Of a stretch of DNA of 8,679 nt, positions 1-5,935 are shown one piece after another; the first letter of the stretch is position 1; every line of letters starts with the position of its first letter. Location: contig DAEV01000083.1 in the NCBI GenBank assembly GCA_002509495.1, positions 7,202-15,880 on the forward strand, read 5' to 3'. The stretch comes from Methanolinea sp. UBA473 (lineage in GTDB: Archaea; Halobacteriota; Methanomicrobia; Methanomicrobiales; Methanospirillaceae). The translations under genes and the position numbers were made by a program. The notes under the pieces are model-generated. The model ran no database searches. It saw only the letters and a program-made list of their open reading frames with translations, and had not been told where the DNA came from.

Positions 1-282
1 ACTTTCGACAATATTATCGCCTCATATTTTGGTTTGTTCATCTTGCGGTACTGGTTGAATTCCACACTGTCCTCTCGAAAGAGAGAAATGGTTGACCGTA
101 CCTGAGTACGTTCATGGTATGTAGGAATCTCCTATTATTTATCTCCTTTGCAATAATCCGGGGCAAAATGGGAGAGAATTGGACCTGATTGCAATGCATA
201 AAACGTCCCGTTCAACCCTCTTCCGATATCGCTGGGACGGAGCAGGATTTCGGTGGATAAATCGTGAGATCCAGATCTTCAT
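1..282 (-). pseudogene. Remnant of an IS5-type transposase, internally deleted and frameshifted, running off the left edge
   Basis: Two minus-strand stretches read like the two ends of an IS5-family DDE transposase. From the ATG at 282 one frame gives a proline- and arginine-rich segment including PAPSQRYRKRVERDV. Near base 220 the likeness moves to another frame reading LNGTFYALQSG, close to the family pattern VLNGIFYVLRTG, and that frame ends in stops at 132-137. From 131 to the window edge another open stretch reads YHERTQVRSTISLF and then NQYRKMNKPKYEAIILSK, like the family C-terminus (RWVVERTFAW ... RYER ... AFI). The glutamate expected in the VERT motif is arginine here. The central catalytic part, with both aspartates, is absent between the two pieces. 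I infer a dead copy with a frameshift, stops and an internal deletion. The match is by eye against remembered family patterns, so the family call is tentative. Confidence 0.42.
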
Positions 283-459
283 TTCACTCACGATCCGGCC
301 CTGATATAAGCGATACTGTTTAAAACCGTCGAATTTGAGAACAATAGTCAGTCTATAGGAGGATTGAAGTTACAGGTCCGATCAGAGGAATTTAAATGGG
401 TTTGGTTTTGGGCCTGCAAGTCAAATGGATTTAGTGTACTTCGGAAAATGTCGATTGGG

Positions 460-465
460 AAAAAA
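460..465 (-). terminator. Oligo-T terminator of mptA
   Basis: Two bases after the mptA stop codon the minus strand carries six T residues in a row. Archaeal RNA polymerase terminates at such oligo-T tracts without needing a hairpin. The placement fits, but the tract is short. Confidence 0.45.
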
Positions 466-467
466 GA

Positions 468-1439
468 TTAGTTGACTTCGCTGTTCAGTTCGACATAGAG
501 TTCGGCCATGGTTGCCTGCCGCTCCGCATATGCGTCGTGCTGGTGGATGCTCTCCTCGTTCGTCTGTGTGATTGTGACCAGGGAATCCCCAGGCAGGTCT
601 TTGAATTCTGCCAGGACTTTCTTCGCGATCTCCCTGACGCAATCCTCCACGAATCGCGGGTTCTTGTGGGCGTTCAAGACCACGTAACTCTCGTCACCTC
701 TTTTCAGGAGTTCAAAAATGGACGCGCTCATGGATTCCTTGAGGATCCGGATGATCTTCTCCAGCTTCACATGCTGGTCGTCATCGATCTCGATGACGAG
801 CAGACCCCTGCCCCGCTGGTTGTGGGTCGCCATAGGGACCTCTTTTAGGAATTCGCCGATCTTCCCGTCCGGGATCCCGAGGTTCTGGAGCACATGGATG
901 GCCCGCTCCTTCATGATGTCCTGGGCACACGGGCAGGCCGTCATGCCGGTCACTTCGGCCCCGATGCTCTTCCTGACAATCGGGTCCCGGAACGTTCTTC
1001 TCGCGACGGCACGGGCATGCACCTGCACAACCTCATGGCAGCTCGTGTGGGAGACGGGGGTCTCCCTCTTGACCATGAACTGGCTTTTCATCAGGACCTC
1101 TGTCCTGTCGGCATACTCGTGCCGGTCAAGGAGTTTCCTGGCGACTACACTGCAAAGCTCCTCGATCTCCTTGACATCCCCGTCGATGGCCTGTTGCAGC
1201 ACTTCGTCGATCACTTCGAAATTACGCGAGAGGTTAGCACCCTTCAGGCTCCCGGGGAGATCTACGAAAACGTCGAAGTTGGAGATAAAAATCACAGGTC
1301 GCTTGTCGGGCCGGGACACTTCCACCAGTTTTTTTACGTTCTTAACCCCGACCCGTGTAAGGTTGATCCGGATATCGGGGCGTGTGGACTGGACATCCGG
1401 AAGATCTTGCCCTGTAGTCGTCTCGATTGCATCGCGAAT
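468..1439 (-). CDS. mptA: GTP cyclohydrolase IV (MptA), methanopterin biosynthesis
   Basis: Fe(II)-dependent GTP cyclohydrolase of the FolE2/MptA family. It converts GTP to 7,8-dihydroneopterin 2',3'-cyclic phosphate, the first step towards the pterin of tetrahydromethanopterin, the C1 carrier of methanogenesis. Counted from the start chosen here (323 aa; M. jannaschii MptA is about 314), the sequence shows SHTSCHE at 130-136, GMTACPCAQ at 165-173 with the conserved cysteine, THNQRGRG at 205-212 and HQHDAYAER at 299-307. The start is a problem. The frame stays open up to a TGA at 1443-1445 and encodes the conserved N-terminus (DLPDVQSTRPDIRINLTRVG), but there is no in-frame ATG, GTG or TTG upstream of that region. 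The first usual start, GTG at 1325, would cut off about 38 residues of it. I place the start at ATT 1437-1439, ten bases after an AGGAG (1450-1454) and downstream of a TATA box. A sequencing indel near 1430, where an out-of-frame ATG lies, is the main alternative. Function is near certain; the start is not. Confidence 0.95.
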   Translation of the reverse strand: MRDAIETTTGQDLPDVQSTRPDIRINLTRVGVKNVKKLVEVSRPDKRPVIFISNFDVFVDLPGSLKGANLSRNFEVIDEVLQQAIDGDVKEIEELCSVVARKLLDRHEYADRTEVLMKSQFMVKRETPVSHTSCHEVVQVHARAVARRTFRDPIVRKSIGAEVTGMTACPCAQDIMKERAIHVLQNLGIPDGKIGEFLKEVPMATHNQRGRGLLVIEIDDDQHVKLEKIIRILKESMSASIFELLKRGDESYVVLNAHKNPRFVEDCVREIAKKVLAEFKDLPGDSLVTITQTNEESIHQHDAYAERQATMAELYVELNSEVN

Positions 1440-1449
1440 GGCTCAACAA

Positions 1450-1454
1450 CTCCT
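1450..1454 (-). promoter_or_regulatory. Ribosome binding site of mptA
   Basis: AGGAG on the minus strand lies 10 bases before the ATT at 1437-1439. It supports a start close to this point rather than the distant GTG at 1325. No in-frame ATG, GTG or TTG lies within reach of it. Confidence 0.5.
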
Positions 1455-1473
1455 GATGGTGATGTGTGAGGTA

Positions 1474-1493
1474 ATTTTTTTATATAATATTTA
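1474..1493. promoter_or_regulatory. Shared A/T-rich promoter core for mptA and ilvC
   Basis: The 87-base gap between the divergent mptA and ilvC starts contains an uninterrupted A/T run, including TTTTTTTATATAATATTTAA, that reads as a TATA box on either strand. Transcription starting about 25 bases away would give a leader of roughly 15-20 bases on each side. Each side also has a Shine-Dalgarno sequence: AGGAG for mptA and GGAG for ilvC. Confidence 0.6.
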
Positions 1494-1526
1494 AGTGCTC
1501 TGTTGTCGATATGTGATGGAGTGTCT

Positions 1527-2519
1527 ATGCTGAAAAAATACTACGATTCTGATGCCGATCTGGGCGTCCTGAAAGGGAAAAAGATCGCGGTGATCGGATA
1601 CGGCTCCCAGGGGAGAGGACAAGCGCTGAACCTCAAGGACAGCGGACTTGATGTGATTATCGGAGTCCGGCAGGGCAAGAGCTGGTCCGCAGCATCTGCC
1701 GACGGCCTGAAGGTCTATCCCGTCGCCGAAGCGGTCAAGATGGCCGATATCGTCCAGATCCTGGTCCCGGACGAACTCCAGTCAGGCGTGTACCAGGCAG
1801 AGATCCGGCCCCATCTCACCGGGAAAAAATGCCTGATGTTCTCCCACGGGTTCAATATCCACTTCGGCCAGATCGTTCCCCCAAAGGATGTGGACGTCGT
1901 GATGGTTGCACCAAAAGGACCCGGGGCCATGGTGCGGAGAACCTACGAGGAAGGGAAGGGAGTCCCGGCACTCATTGCCATTCACCAGGATGCTACGGGC
2001 CAGGCGCAGAAGATCGCGCTCGCCTACGCCAAGGGGATCGGAGCTACCCGGGCAGTCGTTCTGGAGACAACGTTCCAGGAGGAGACCGAGACCGATCTCT
2101 TCGGGGAACAGGCAGTGCTGTGCGGCGGGATCACCTCTCTGATCAAGGCAGGGTTCGAGACCCTCGTGGATGCTGGTTATGCACCCGAGATGGCATACCT
2201 CGAGGTTCTCCACGAAACGAAGCTGATCGTCGACCTCATCTACGAAGGCGGCTTTACAAGAATGAGAAGCGCCATCTCCAATACCGCACAGTATGGGGAC
2301 CTCACGCGCGGACCGAGAGTCATCGGACCCGAGACCTACCTCGCCATGCAGGAGATCCTCACCGAGATCCAGAGCGGAGAGTTTGCCAAAGAATGGATGC
2401 TCGAGAACCAGGTAAACCGCCCCGTGTTTAATGCGCTGACCCGAGCCGACGAGGAGCACCTCATCGAAGAGGTGGGAAAGGAAGTCCGGGCTCTCATGCC
2501 GCAGTTCCAGAAGAAATAA
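1527..2519 (+). CDS. ilvC: Ketol-acid reductoisomerase (class I)
   Basis: Second common enzyme of branched-chain amino acid synthesis. It isomerises and reduces 2-acetolactate or 2-aceto-2-hydroxybutyrate to the dihydroxy acid, using Mg2+ and a nicotinamide cofactor. The 330 aa length is that of the short class I form. An N-terminal Rossmann fold has GYGSQGRGQA at 24-33. The active-site residues all sit at the class I positions: H107 (SHGFNIHFGQ), K130 (APKGPG), metal ligands D190 and E194 (TDLFGEQAVLCGG), E226 and E230 (LEVLHETK), and S251 (ISNTAQYGD). The cofactor loop VRQGKSWS, with a basic residue and serines, suggests NADPH (inference). I chose ATG at 1527 because GGAG at 1518-1521 precedes it by five bases; a TTG at 1503 is in frame but would add eight non-conserved residues. 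No other ilv or leu gene is in the window. Confidence 0.98.
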   Translation: MLKKYYDSDADLGVLKGKKIAVIGYGSQGRGQALNLKDSGLDVIIGVRQGKSWSAASADGLKVYPVAEAVKMADIVQILVPDELQSGVYQAEIRPHLTGKKCLMFSHGFNIHFGQIVPPKDVDVVMVAPKGPGAMVRRTYEEGKGVPALIAIHQDATGQAQKIALAYAKGIGATRAVVLETTFQEETETDLFGEQAVLCGGITSLIKAGFETLVDAGYAPEMAYLEVLHETKLIVDLIYEGGFTRMRSAISNTAQYGDLTRGPRVIGPETYLAMQEILTEIQSGEFAKEWMLENQVNRPVFNALTRADEEHLIEEVGKEVRALMPQFQKK

Positions 2520-2523
2520 CCAA

Positions 2524-2581
2524 TTTTTCCTTCAGAATCACCCGGGAAGAGGCCGCTTTCCAGGGAAAACCGCAGTTTTTT
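2524..2581 (+). terminator. Terminator region after ilvC
   Basis: Five T residues follow the ilvC stop at 2524-2528. A second site has a short hairpin, AAAAC (2566-2570), loop CGCA, GTTTT (2575-2579), continuing into a six-T tract (2576-2581). Either could end ilvC transcription. The rest of the spacer up to the next gene shows only a weak inverted repeat (CCCTTC at 2643-2648 with GAAGGG at 2658-2663) and promoter elements. Confidence 0.45.
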
Positions 2582-2755
2582 CTATTCGATGATTTACCTG
2601 GTGATCCTGTCCTCAGGCAGAGTGCCCTTTTCCGGATGGGGTCCCTTCCGGGTGAATGAAGGGTGAGGGGGGCTTCCTGAACAGTATCCGGCTGGATCCC
2701 TGGTTATTCTCCCGAGTACCAGCCGCTTTCCGGCCGGGCATCCTCATGAGGTGGC

Positions 2756-2766
2756 ATTTTTATCAT
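2756..2766 (+). promoter_or_regulatory. TATA box of the aIF2-beta gene
   Basis: ATTTTTATCAT is centred about 28 bases before the ATG at 2789. With the usual archaeal spacing the transcript would begin within a few bases of the start codon. No Shine-Dalgarno precedes the ATG, so the mRNA is probably leaderless or nearly so. A perfect palindrome, CCTCATGAGG, lies directly upstream at 2742-2751. Confidence 0.5.
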
Positions 2767-2788
2767 GCACATCCTATAGATGAAGTGA

Positions 2789-3403
2789 ATGGCAGAGTCA
2801 TACGAGCAGTTGCTGAAGAAGGCCTATGCGAATGTGAGTGAACCCACCGAATCCGTGGAGAGGTTCACCGTCCCGGAGGCAAGGTCGTATATCGAGGGAA
2901 AGACGACCGTACTCGAAAATTTTGCCGAGATCGCGGATATCATCCGGAGAGACAAGGATCACATCATGAAATTTCTCCTCGGCGAGCTTGGGACCGCAGG
3001 GAAGATCGACGGCTCCCGCGCCATTTTCAATGGGAAATTCGAGCCTTCCATGATCAATACGCTGATCCGTAACTACGTGGACGATTACGTAATCTGTTCG
3101 GAGTGCGGGAAACCTGACACCCGGCTGGTCAAGGATGATCGTGTCCTGATGATCCGGTGCGATGCCTGTGGAGGGCACAGGCCTGTACGGAAGCGCAAAG
3201 CCCGCACAGAGGCGGCATCCAATGAAATTACCGAAGGGAGCACCATGGATGTGGAGGTCCAGTCCGTAAGCCGGCGCGGGGACGGAGTGGTAAGGATGGG
3301 AAGGTACATCATGTATATCCCAAGCGGAAAACCCGGACAGAAAGTAAAAATACGGGTTACCAGGGTCTCGGGATCGATCGTCTTCACCGAACGCATCGCC
3401 TGA
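2789..3403 (+). CDS. Translation initiation factor aIF2 subunit beta with C-terminal TRAM domain
   Basis: Beta subunit of the heterotrimeric archaeal initiation factor 2, which brings initiator methionyl-tRNA to the small ribosomal subunit; it binds the gamma subunit. Of 204 aa, residues 1-30 are the N-terminal helical part and about 30-97 the core domain (KFLLGELGTAGKIDGSRAIF). A C4 zinc ribbon follows, with C103, C106, C124 and C127 (CSECGKPD ... CDACGG). A basic linker RPVRKRKAR (131-139) leads to a TRAM RNA-binding fold at about 149-204 (SVSRRGDGVVRMGRYIMYIP). Plain archaeal aIF2-beta is about 135-140 aa; longer TRAM-bearing forms are, to my knowledge, normal in methanogens of this class, so the fusion itself is not new. 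ATG at 2789 is favoured by the family N-terminus and the TATA box. An in-frame internal ATG with a good ribosome binding site lies just before the TRAM domain. Confidence 0.96.
   Translation: MAESYEQLLKKAYANVSEPTESVERFTVPEARSYIEGKTTVLENFAEIADIIRRDKDHIMKFLLGELGTAGKIDGSRAIFNGKFEPSMINTLIRNYVDDYVICSECGKPDTRLVKDDRVLMIRCDACGGHRPVRKRKARTEAASNEITEGSTMDVEVQSVSRRGDGVVRMGRYIMYIPSGKPGQKVKIRVTRVSGSIVFTERIA
3236..3247 (+). promoter_or_regulatory. Possible internal ribosome binding site and start ahead of the TRAM domain
   Basis: GGGAG at 3236-3240 stands four bases before an in-frame ATG at 3245-3247 (codon 153 of aIF2-beta). Initiation here would make a free TRAM protein of about 52 residues, similar in size to the small stand-alone TRAM proteins of methanogens. 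The site is visible; its use is inference. Confidence 0.3.
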
Positions 3404-3423
3404 TACAATCAATGCAACTGCAG

Positions 3424-3476
3424 GAAAGAAAAAAGGGAAGGTAGTTCTCTTTTTTTAAGTGCCTTTGGGCACTACC
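3424..3476. terminator. Two-way terminator between aIF2-beta and rpoL
   Basis: The two genes converge here. For plus-strand transcripts there is a seven-T tract at 3450-3456. For minus-strand transcripts the A-rich run GAAAGAAAAAA at 3424-3434 gives a T-rich tract. A six-base-pair hairpin (AGTGCC 3458-3463, GGCACT 3468-3473) lies beside them. GGTAGT (3440-3445) can pair with ACTACC (3471-3476) as an alternative. Confidence 0.55.
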
Positions 3477-3524
3477 CCTTCAAAATCCGATCAACGGAAG
3501 GGCCGGGCATCTTTTGCAAATGGA

Positions 3525-3794
3525 TTATTTTGTTTTGAGGCCTTTCAGGAGCTGGTCGCAGGAAGTGGAGATGCGACTGCAGGCATCGGTGATCACCACC
3601 AGGGGATCTTTCTTTCCATTGGTGGTTACCAGAAGCTCCGGGTCGGAGAACTGGAACTTGATGAGATACTTGGCCACATCTACATCCGGGTCTCTTAAGA
3701 TCTCCTCGGTGAGGGCATTCATGAAGGTGTGCCCTTCTCCCTGGACGAGGAGTTTCACCTTGTCCTTCTGCAGTTCCAGGATTTTAATATTCAT
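3525..3794 (-). CDS. rpoL: DNA-directed RNA polymerase subunit L (RpoL/Rpo11)
   Basis: Small archaeal homologue of eukaryotic Rpb11. It forms a heterodimer with RpoD (Rpb3-like) that seeds assembly of the RNA polymerase, like the bacterial alpha dimer. The protein is 89 aa, the usual size. It carries the family signature GEGHTFMNALTEEIL at 19-33, a middle KYLIKFQFSDPELLV at 42-56 and a C-terminal helix ending in the basic KGLKTK. The reading frame extends upstream to 3851, but those 19 residues overlap the TATA box and do not look like the family, so I start at ATG 3794 (MNIKILELQ). It is separated from the upstream minus-strand hydrolase gene by 81 bases with its own promoter. Confidence 0.95.
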   Translation of the reverse strand: MNIKILELQKDKVKLLVQGEGHTFMNALTEEILRDPDVDVAKYLIKFQFSDPELLVTTNGKKDPLVVITDACSRISTSCDQLLKGLKTK

Positions 3795-3818
3795 CCACCC
3801 ATGAATGGGAGGTGGAGC

Positions 3819-3829
3819 ACTATATAGAT
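3819..3829 (-). promoter_or_regulatory. TATA box of rpoL
   Basis: On the minus strand this reads ATCTATATAGT, centred 30 bases before the ATG at 3794. The expected transcript leader is only about five bases. An imperfect dyad (CCACCCAT at 3795-3802 against ATGGGAGGTGG at 3805-3815) lies between the TATA box and the start codon, over the likely transcription start. Confidence 0.6.
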
Positions 3830-3875
3830 ATGGTTGTCCGCAATGTCCCACCGGGATGAAAAGGTCCTGTCAGTG

Positions 3876-4595
3876 CTACAGGCAGAATAGTTCCCCGTCG
3901 TGCCCAAGGTTCGGGAGATCCCATGATACGTGATGGCTCATGTGCACGCAACGGAATTCCTCTGCACGTAACTCCCGGGCCAGAGTGCAGGCCTCCTGGT
4001 AGTTCATGTGTTTTGAGATGTGGTACTCGGGCGGGACCAGTGCGTCGATCAGGAGGAGATCCACGTCCCGGAGATAGTCGAGGCTCTCCTCCGGGATATC
4101 CGCCCTGGAATCGGATGTATACCCAATCCTTTTGCCGTTTACCGAGATATGAAGCCCGCAGGTATACGCAGGGGGATGCGGCACCGGGAAAAATGTGAAC
4201 TCCACCCCATGAAGAAGGAAGGGTCGATGGGGCTGCACAGGGTGTTTTTCGAAGGATAGGAACCGGAATATTCCCGAGCAGTAATCAAGGACGGGGGGGG
4301 GTGCGTACGTTTCCGGCATCTTCTGCACGCGGTAGAACTCCCCGAATCCCATGAAGTGGTCGTAGTGGCCGTGTGTCCAGAGGACGGCGTCGATATGGGG
4401 CGAGCCATAGAGCAGGAGCTGCTGGCGGAGATCGGGTCCCGATTCTACAAGGATATTCTTACCCTCCTGTTCGACCAGGAAGGAGGTACGCAGTCTCTGG
4501 AGACCGGAATCCCATGCGTGGAGGCACTGGGGGCAGGAGCATCCCACCCTGGGGGTCCCGATGGCATCCCCTGTACCAAGCAACCGCAGCCTCAT
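3876..4595 (-). CDS. Metallo-beta-lactamase-fold hydrolase, PhnP-like
   Basis: 239-residue metal-dependent hydrolase of the metallo-beta-lactamase superfamily, PhnP-like branch, whose known members are phosphodiesterases. Visible features: an N-terminal strand and loop LLGTGDAIGTPRVGCSCPQC, with C19, C21 and C24 matching the structural zinc cysteines of PhnP; the signature HGHYDH at 75-80; H140 (PVPHPP); D162 (YTSDSR), the bridging aspartate; H196 (KHMNYQEA); and HMSHH at 218-222. All expected metal ligands are present, so the enzyme should be active. The substrate is unknown. No phosphonate gene is nearby, so PhnP's own cyclic phosphate substrate should not be assumed. The start codon overlaps the stop of the upstream AAA+ gene (ATGA), giving translational coupling at the end of the four-gene operon. 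A nine-C tract (plus-strand G 4293-4301) encodes PPP at residues 99-101 and leaves the frame intact. Confidence 0.85.
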   Translation of the reverse strand: MRLRLLGTGDAIGTPRVGCSCPQCLHAWDSGLQRLRTSFLVEQEGKNILVESGPDLRQQLLLYGSPHIDAVLWTHGHYDHFMGFGEFYRVQKMPETYAPPPVLDYCSGIFRFLSFEKHPVQPHRPFLLHGVEFTFFPVPHPPAYTCGLHISVNGKRIGYTSDSRADIPEESLDYLRDVDLLLIDALVPPEYHISKHMNYQEACTLARELRAEEFRCVHMSHHVSWDLPNLGHDGELFCL

Positions 4596-5935
4596 CCCAA
4601 CCAGTTCTGGTGCCGGATGGCATTCCGGTTGTCCACAACCCGGATCCCCCGCAGGACATCCCCGGGAGTGAGGGACTCCCTCTCATCCATCAGGGCAGAG
4701 AGGACTGCTTCCTTGATCATGATGCGCAGGTCTGCTCCCGAGAATCCATCGGTATTCTCAGCCAGTTCGCCAAGATCCAGCGAGTGGGGGAGGGAGGAGG
4801 TGATCTTCTTTAAAATATCCAGGCGCATCTCCTTTCCCGGGAGCCCGAACTCCACAACCTCGTCAAAACGCCTCCATGCAGCCTCGTCCAGGAGCTGGGG
4901 GTGGTTTGTAGCGCCGATGAGAAGGACATTGTGCCGGACCAGACCGATCTGGTCGATATTCTTCAGGAGCGAGTTGACTGCCCGCTTCATCGCGCCGTGA
5001 TCATCGGCGACGCGGCTTTTCGCTACAAAATCGAACTCATCGATGAAAAGGATGCACGGTGCAAGCTTCTTGGCAAGATCAAAGATCCGGTCGATGTTCT
5101 TTGAGGTCTCCCCAAGGTACTGCGACGTGATCATGGAGAGGCGGACCTCGATGATCGGAAGGTGGAGTTTCCGTGAGAGGGCAAGGGCGAGAGAAGTCTT
5201 GCCCGTCCCGGGCGGTCCGACAAAAAGGAGTTTTCCCACTTCGTGGATCCGGTGTTTCTTCAGGACATCCTTGTGCGTCCTGGCGATCTGGACCTTCCTG
5301 ATGATGGTCTCCTGCTCCTCTGTGCAGACAAGGTCCTCGAAGAACTGCTCAACCTCGTCAGGAGCGCTCAGAATGATGAGGTCCATGGCGTTCCTGAGTT
5401 TCTCATCCTCCGCAAGGATCTTTCCAATCCTTGACTGGAGGAAAGCCCGTGTGTCCTCGATGGGGGGGTTCGCTCTCCGGACAGCATCATAGGAGATCCC
5501 GAGGGAATCGGTATCCTTGAAATAAAATGCAAGTGCGGGGTTCTTCTCGATGAACGACTTCCCCCCCTTCTTTATGAACCACCTGGCAGCCGGATCCAGT
5601 GTGGTCACATGAATCCGTTGACCGAACTCCTCGCATGTAACGACAGGCGTCTGTTCCAGTTTCCTGCAGGCCTCTGCGATCCCGAGGGTCTTTCGGAGCA
5701 TCCCCTCGCTAACGTGAAGGGGTCGTTTGATCTCGAGGCTGCCATTTTGTCCGAAGATTTCCCTGCATTCGGGAGTGAGATCATTCTCATCCAGATTCTC
5801 GTGTTTATTGAATATCTCTGCGGTGAGAAGGATCTCCATGAGTTTGAGGGTCTCGTCGTCGCCAGGCATATCTATAACTTTTACTATTTCGCCTCGAATC
5901 GCATAAGGGTATCTCAGGCGGTCGTCACGATGCAC
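4592..5935 (-). CDS. AAA+ ATPase with an uncharacterised N-terminal region
   Basis: 447-residue ATPase with a single C-terminal AAA+ module. Walker A GPPGTGKT is at 240-247, Walker B CILFIDE at 294-300, sensor 1 GATN at 341-344, paired arginines (WRRFDE, R355 and R356) stand at the arginine-finger position, and GFSGADLR at 397-404 is the sensor 2 helix. The module resembles classic AAA proteins (Cdc48, PAN, Vps4). It is not PAN: I see no N-terminal coiled coil, and the C-terminus (NQNWLG-like, no HbYX) lacks the proteasome-docking motif. The first 230 residues are mostly helical and charged and match no domain I know. The GTG at 5935 is chosen because GGAGG (5940-5944) stands four bases before it; ATG at 5869 (MPGDDETLKL) is the alternative and would remove 22 residues. 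The gene overlaps the 3' end of the aminopeptidase gene by 22 bases and overlaps the hydrolase gene by four. Function is unknown; remodelling or unfolding of a protein is the general role of the family. Confidence 0.85.
   Translation of the reverse strand: MHRDDRLRYPYAIRGEIVKVIDMPGDDETLKLMEILLTAEIFNKHENLDENDLTPECREIFGQNGSLEIKRPLHVSEGMLRKTLGIAEACRKLEQTPVVTCEEFGQRIHVTTLDPAARWFIKKGGKSFIEKNPALAFYFKDTDSLGISYDAVRRANPPIEDTRAFLQSRIGKILAEDEKLRNAMDLIILSAPDEVEQFFEDLVCTEEQETIIRKVQIARTHKDVLKKHRIHEVGKLLFVGPPGTGKTSLALALSRKLHLPIIEVRLSMITSQYLGETSKNIDRIFDLAKKLAPCILFIDEFDFVAKSRVADDHGAMKRAVNSLLKNIDQIGLVRHNVLLIGATNHPQLLDEAAWRRFDEVVEFGLPGKEMRLDILKKITSSLPHSLDLGELAENTDGFSGADLRIMIKEAVLSALMDERESLTPGDVLRGIRVVDNRNAIRHQNWLG

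Noticed and set aside
72..114. Two adjacent small hairpins, one with a GAAA tetraloop (CTCTC-GAAA-GAGAG) and one CGTAC-CTGA-GTACG, as a possible structured RNA
   Set aside because: They lie inside the stretch that translates as a transposase C-terminus, stems are only five pairs, and no further structure of a known RNA is seen.
718..1494. Long plus-strand open frames opposite mptA (up to 258 codons)
   Set aside because: They are antisense shadows of a clearly conserved gene. Their translations are rich in Ser, Arg and Cys with no recognisable motif.
1782..2459. Minus-strand open frame of 225 codons opposite ilvC
   Set aside because: It lies wholly inside ilvC, whose active-site residues are all intact. 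The antisense product has no recognisable features or ribosome binding site.
2656..2841. Short open frame in the spacer before aIF2-beta
   Set aside because: No ribosome binding site or family likeness. It runs across the promoter and into the aIF2-beta gene in another frame.
4592..5935. AAA+ protein as the proteasome-activating nucleotidase PAN
   Set aside because: No N-terminal coiled coil or OB-type domain and no C-terminal HbYX motif, so proteasome docking is not supported.
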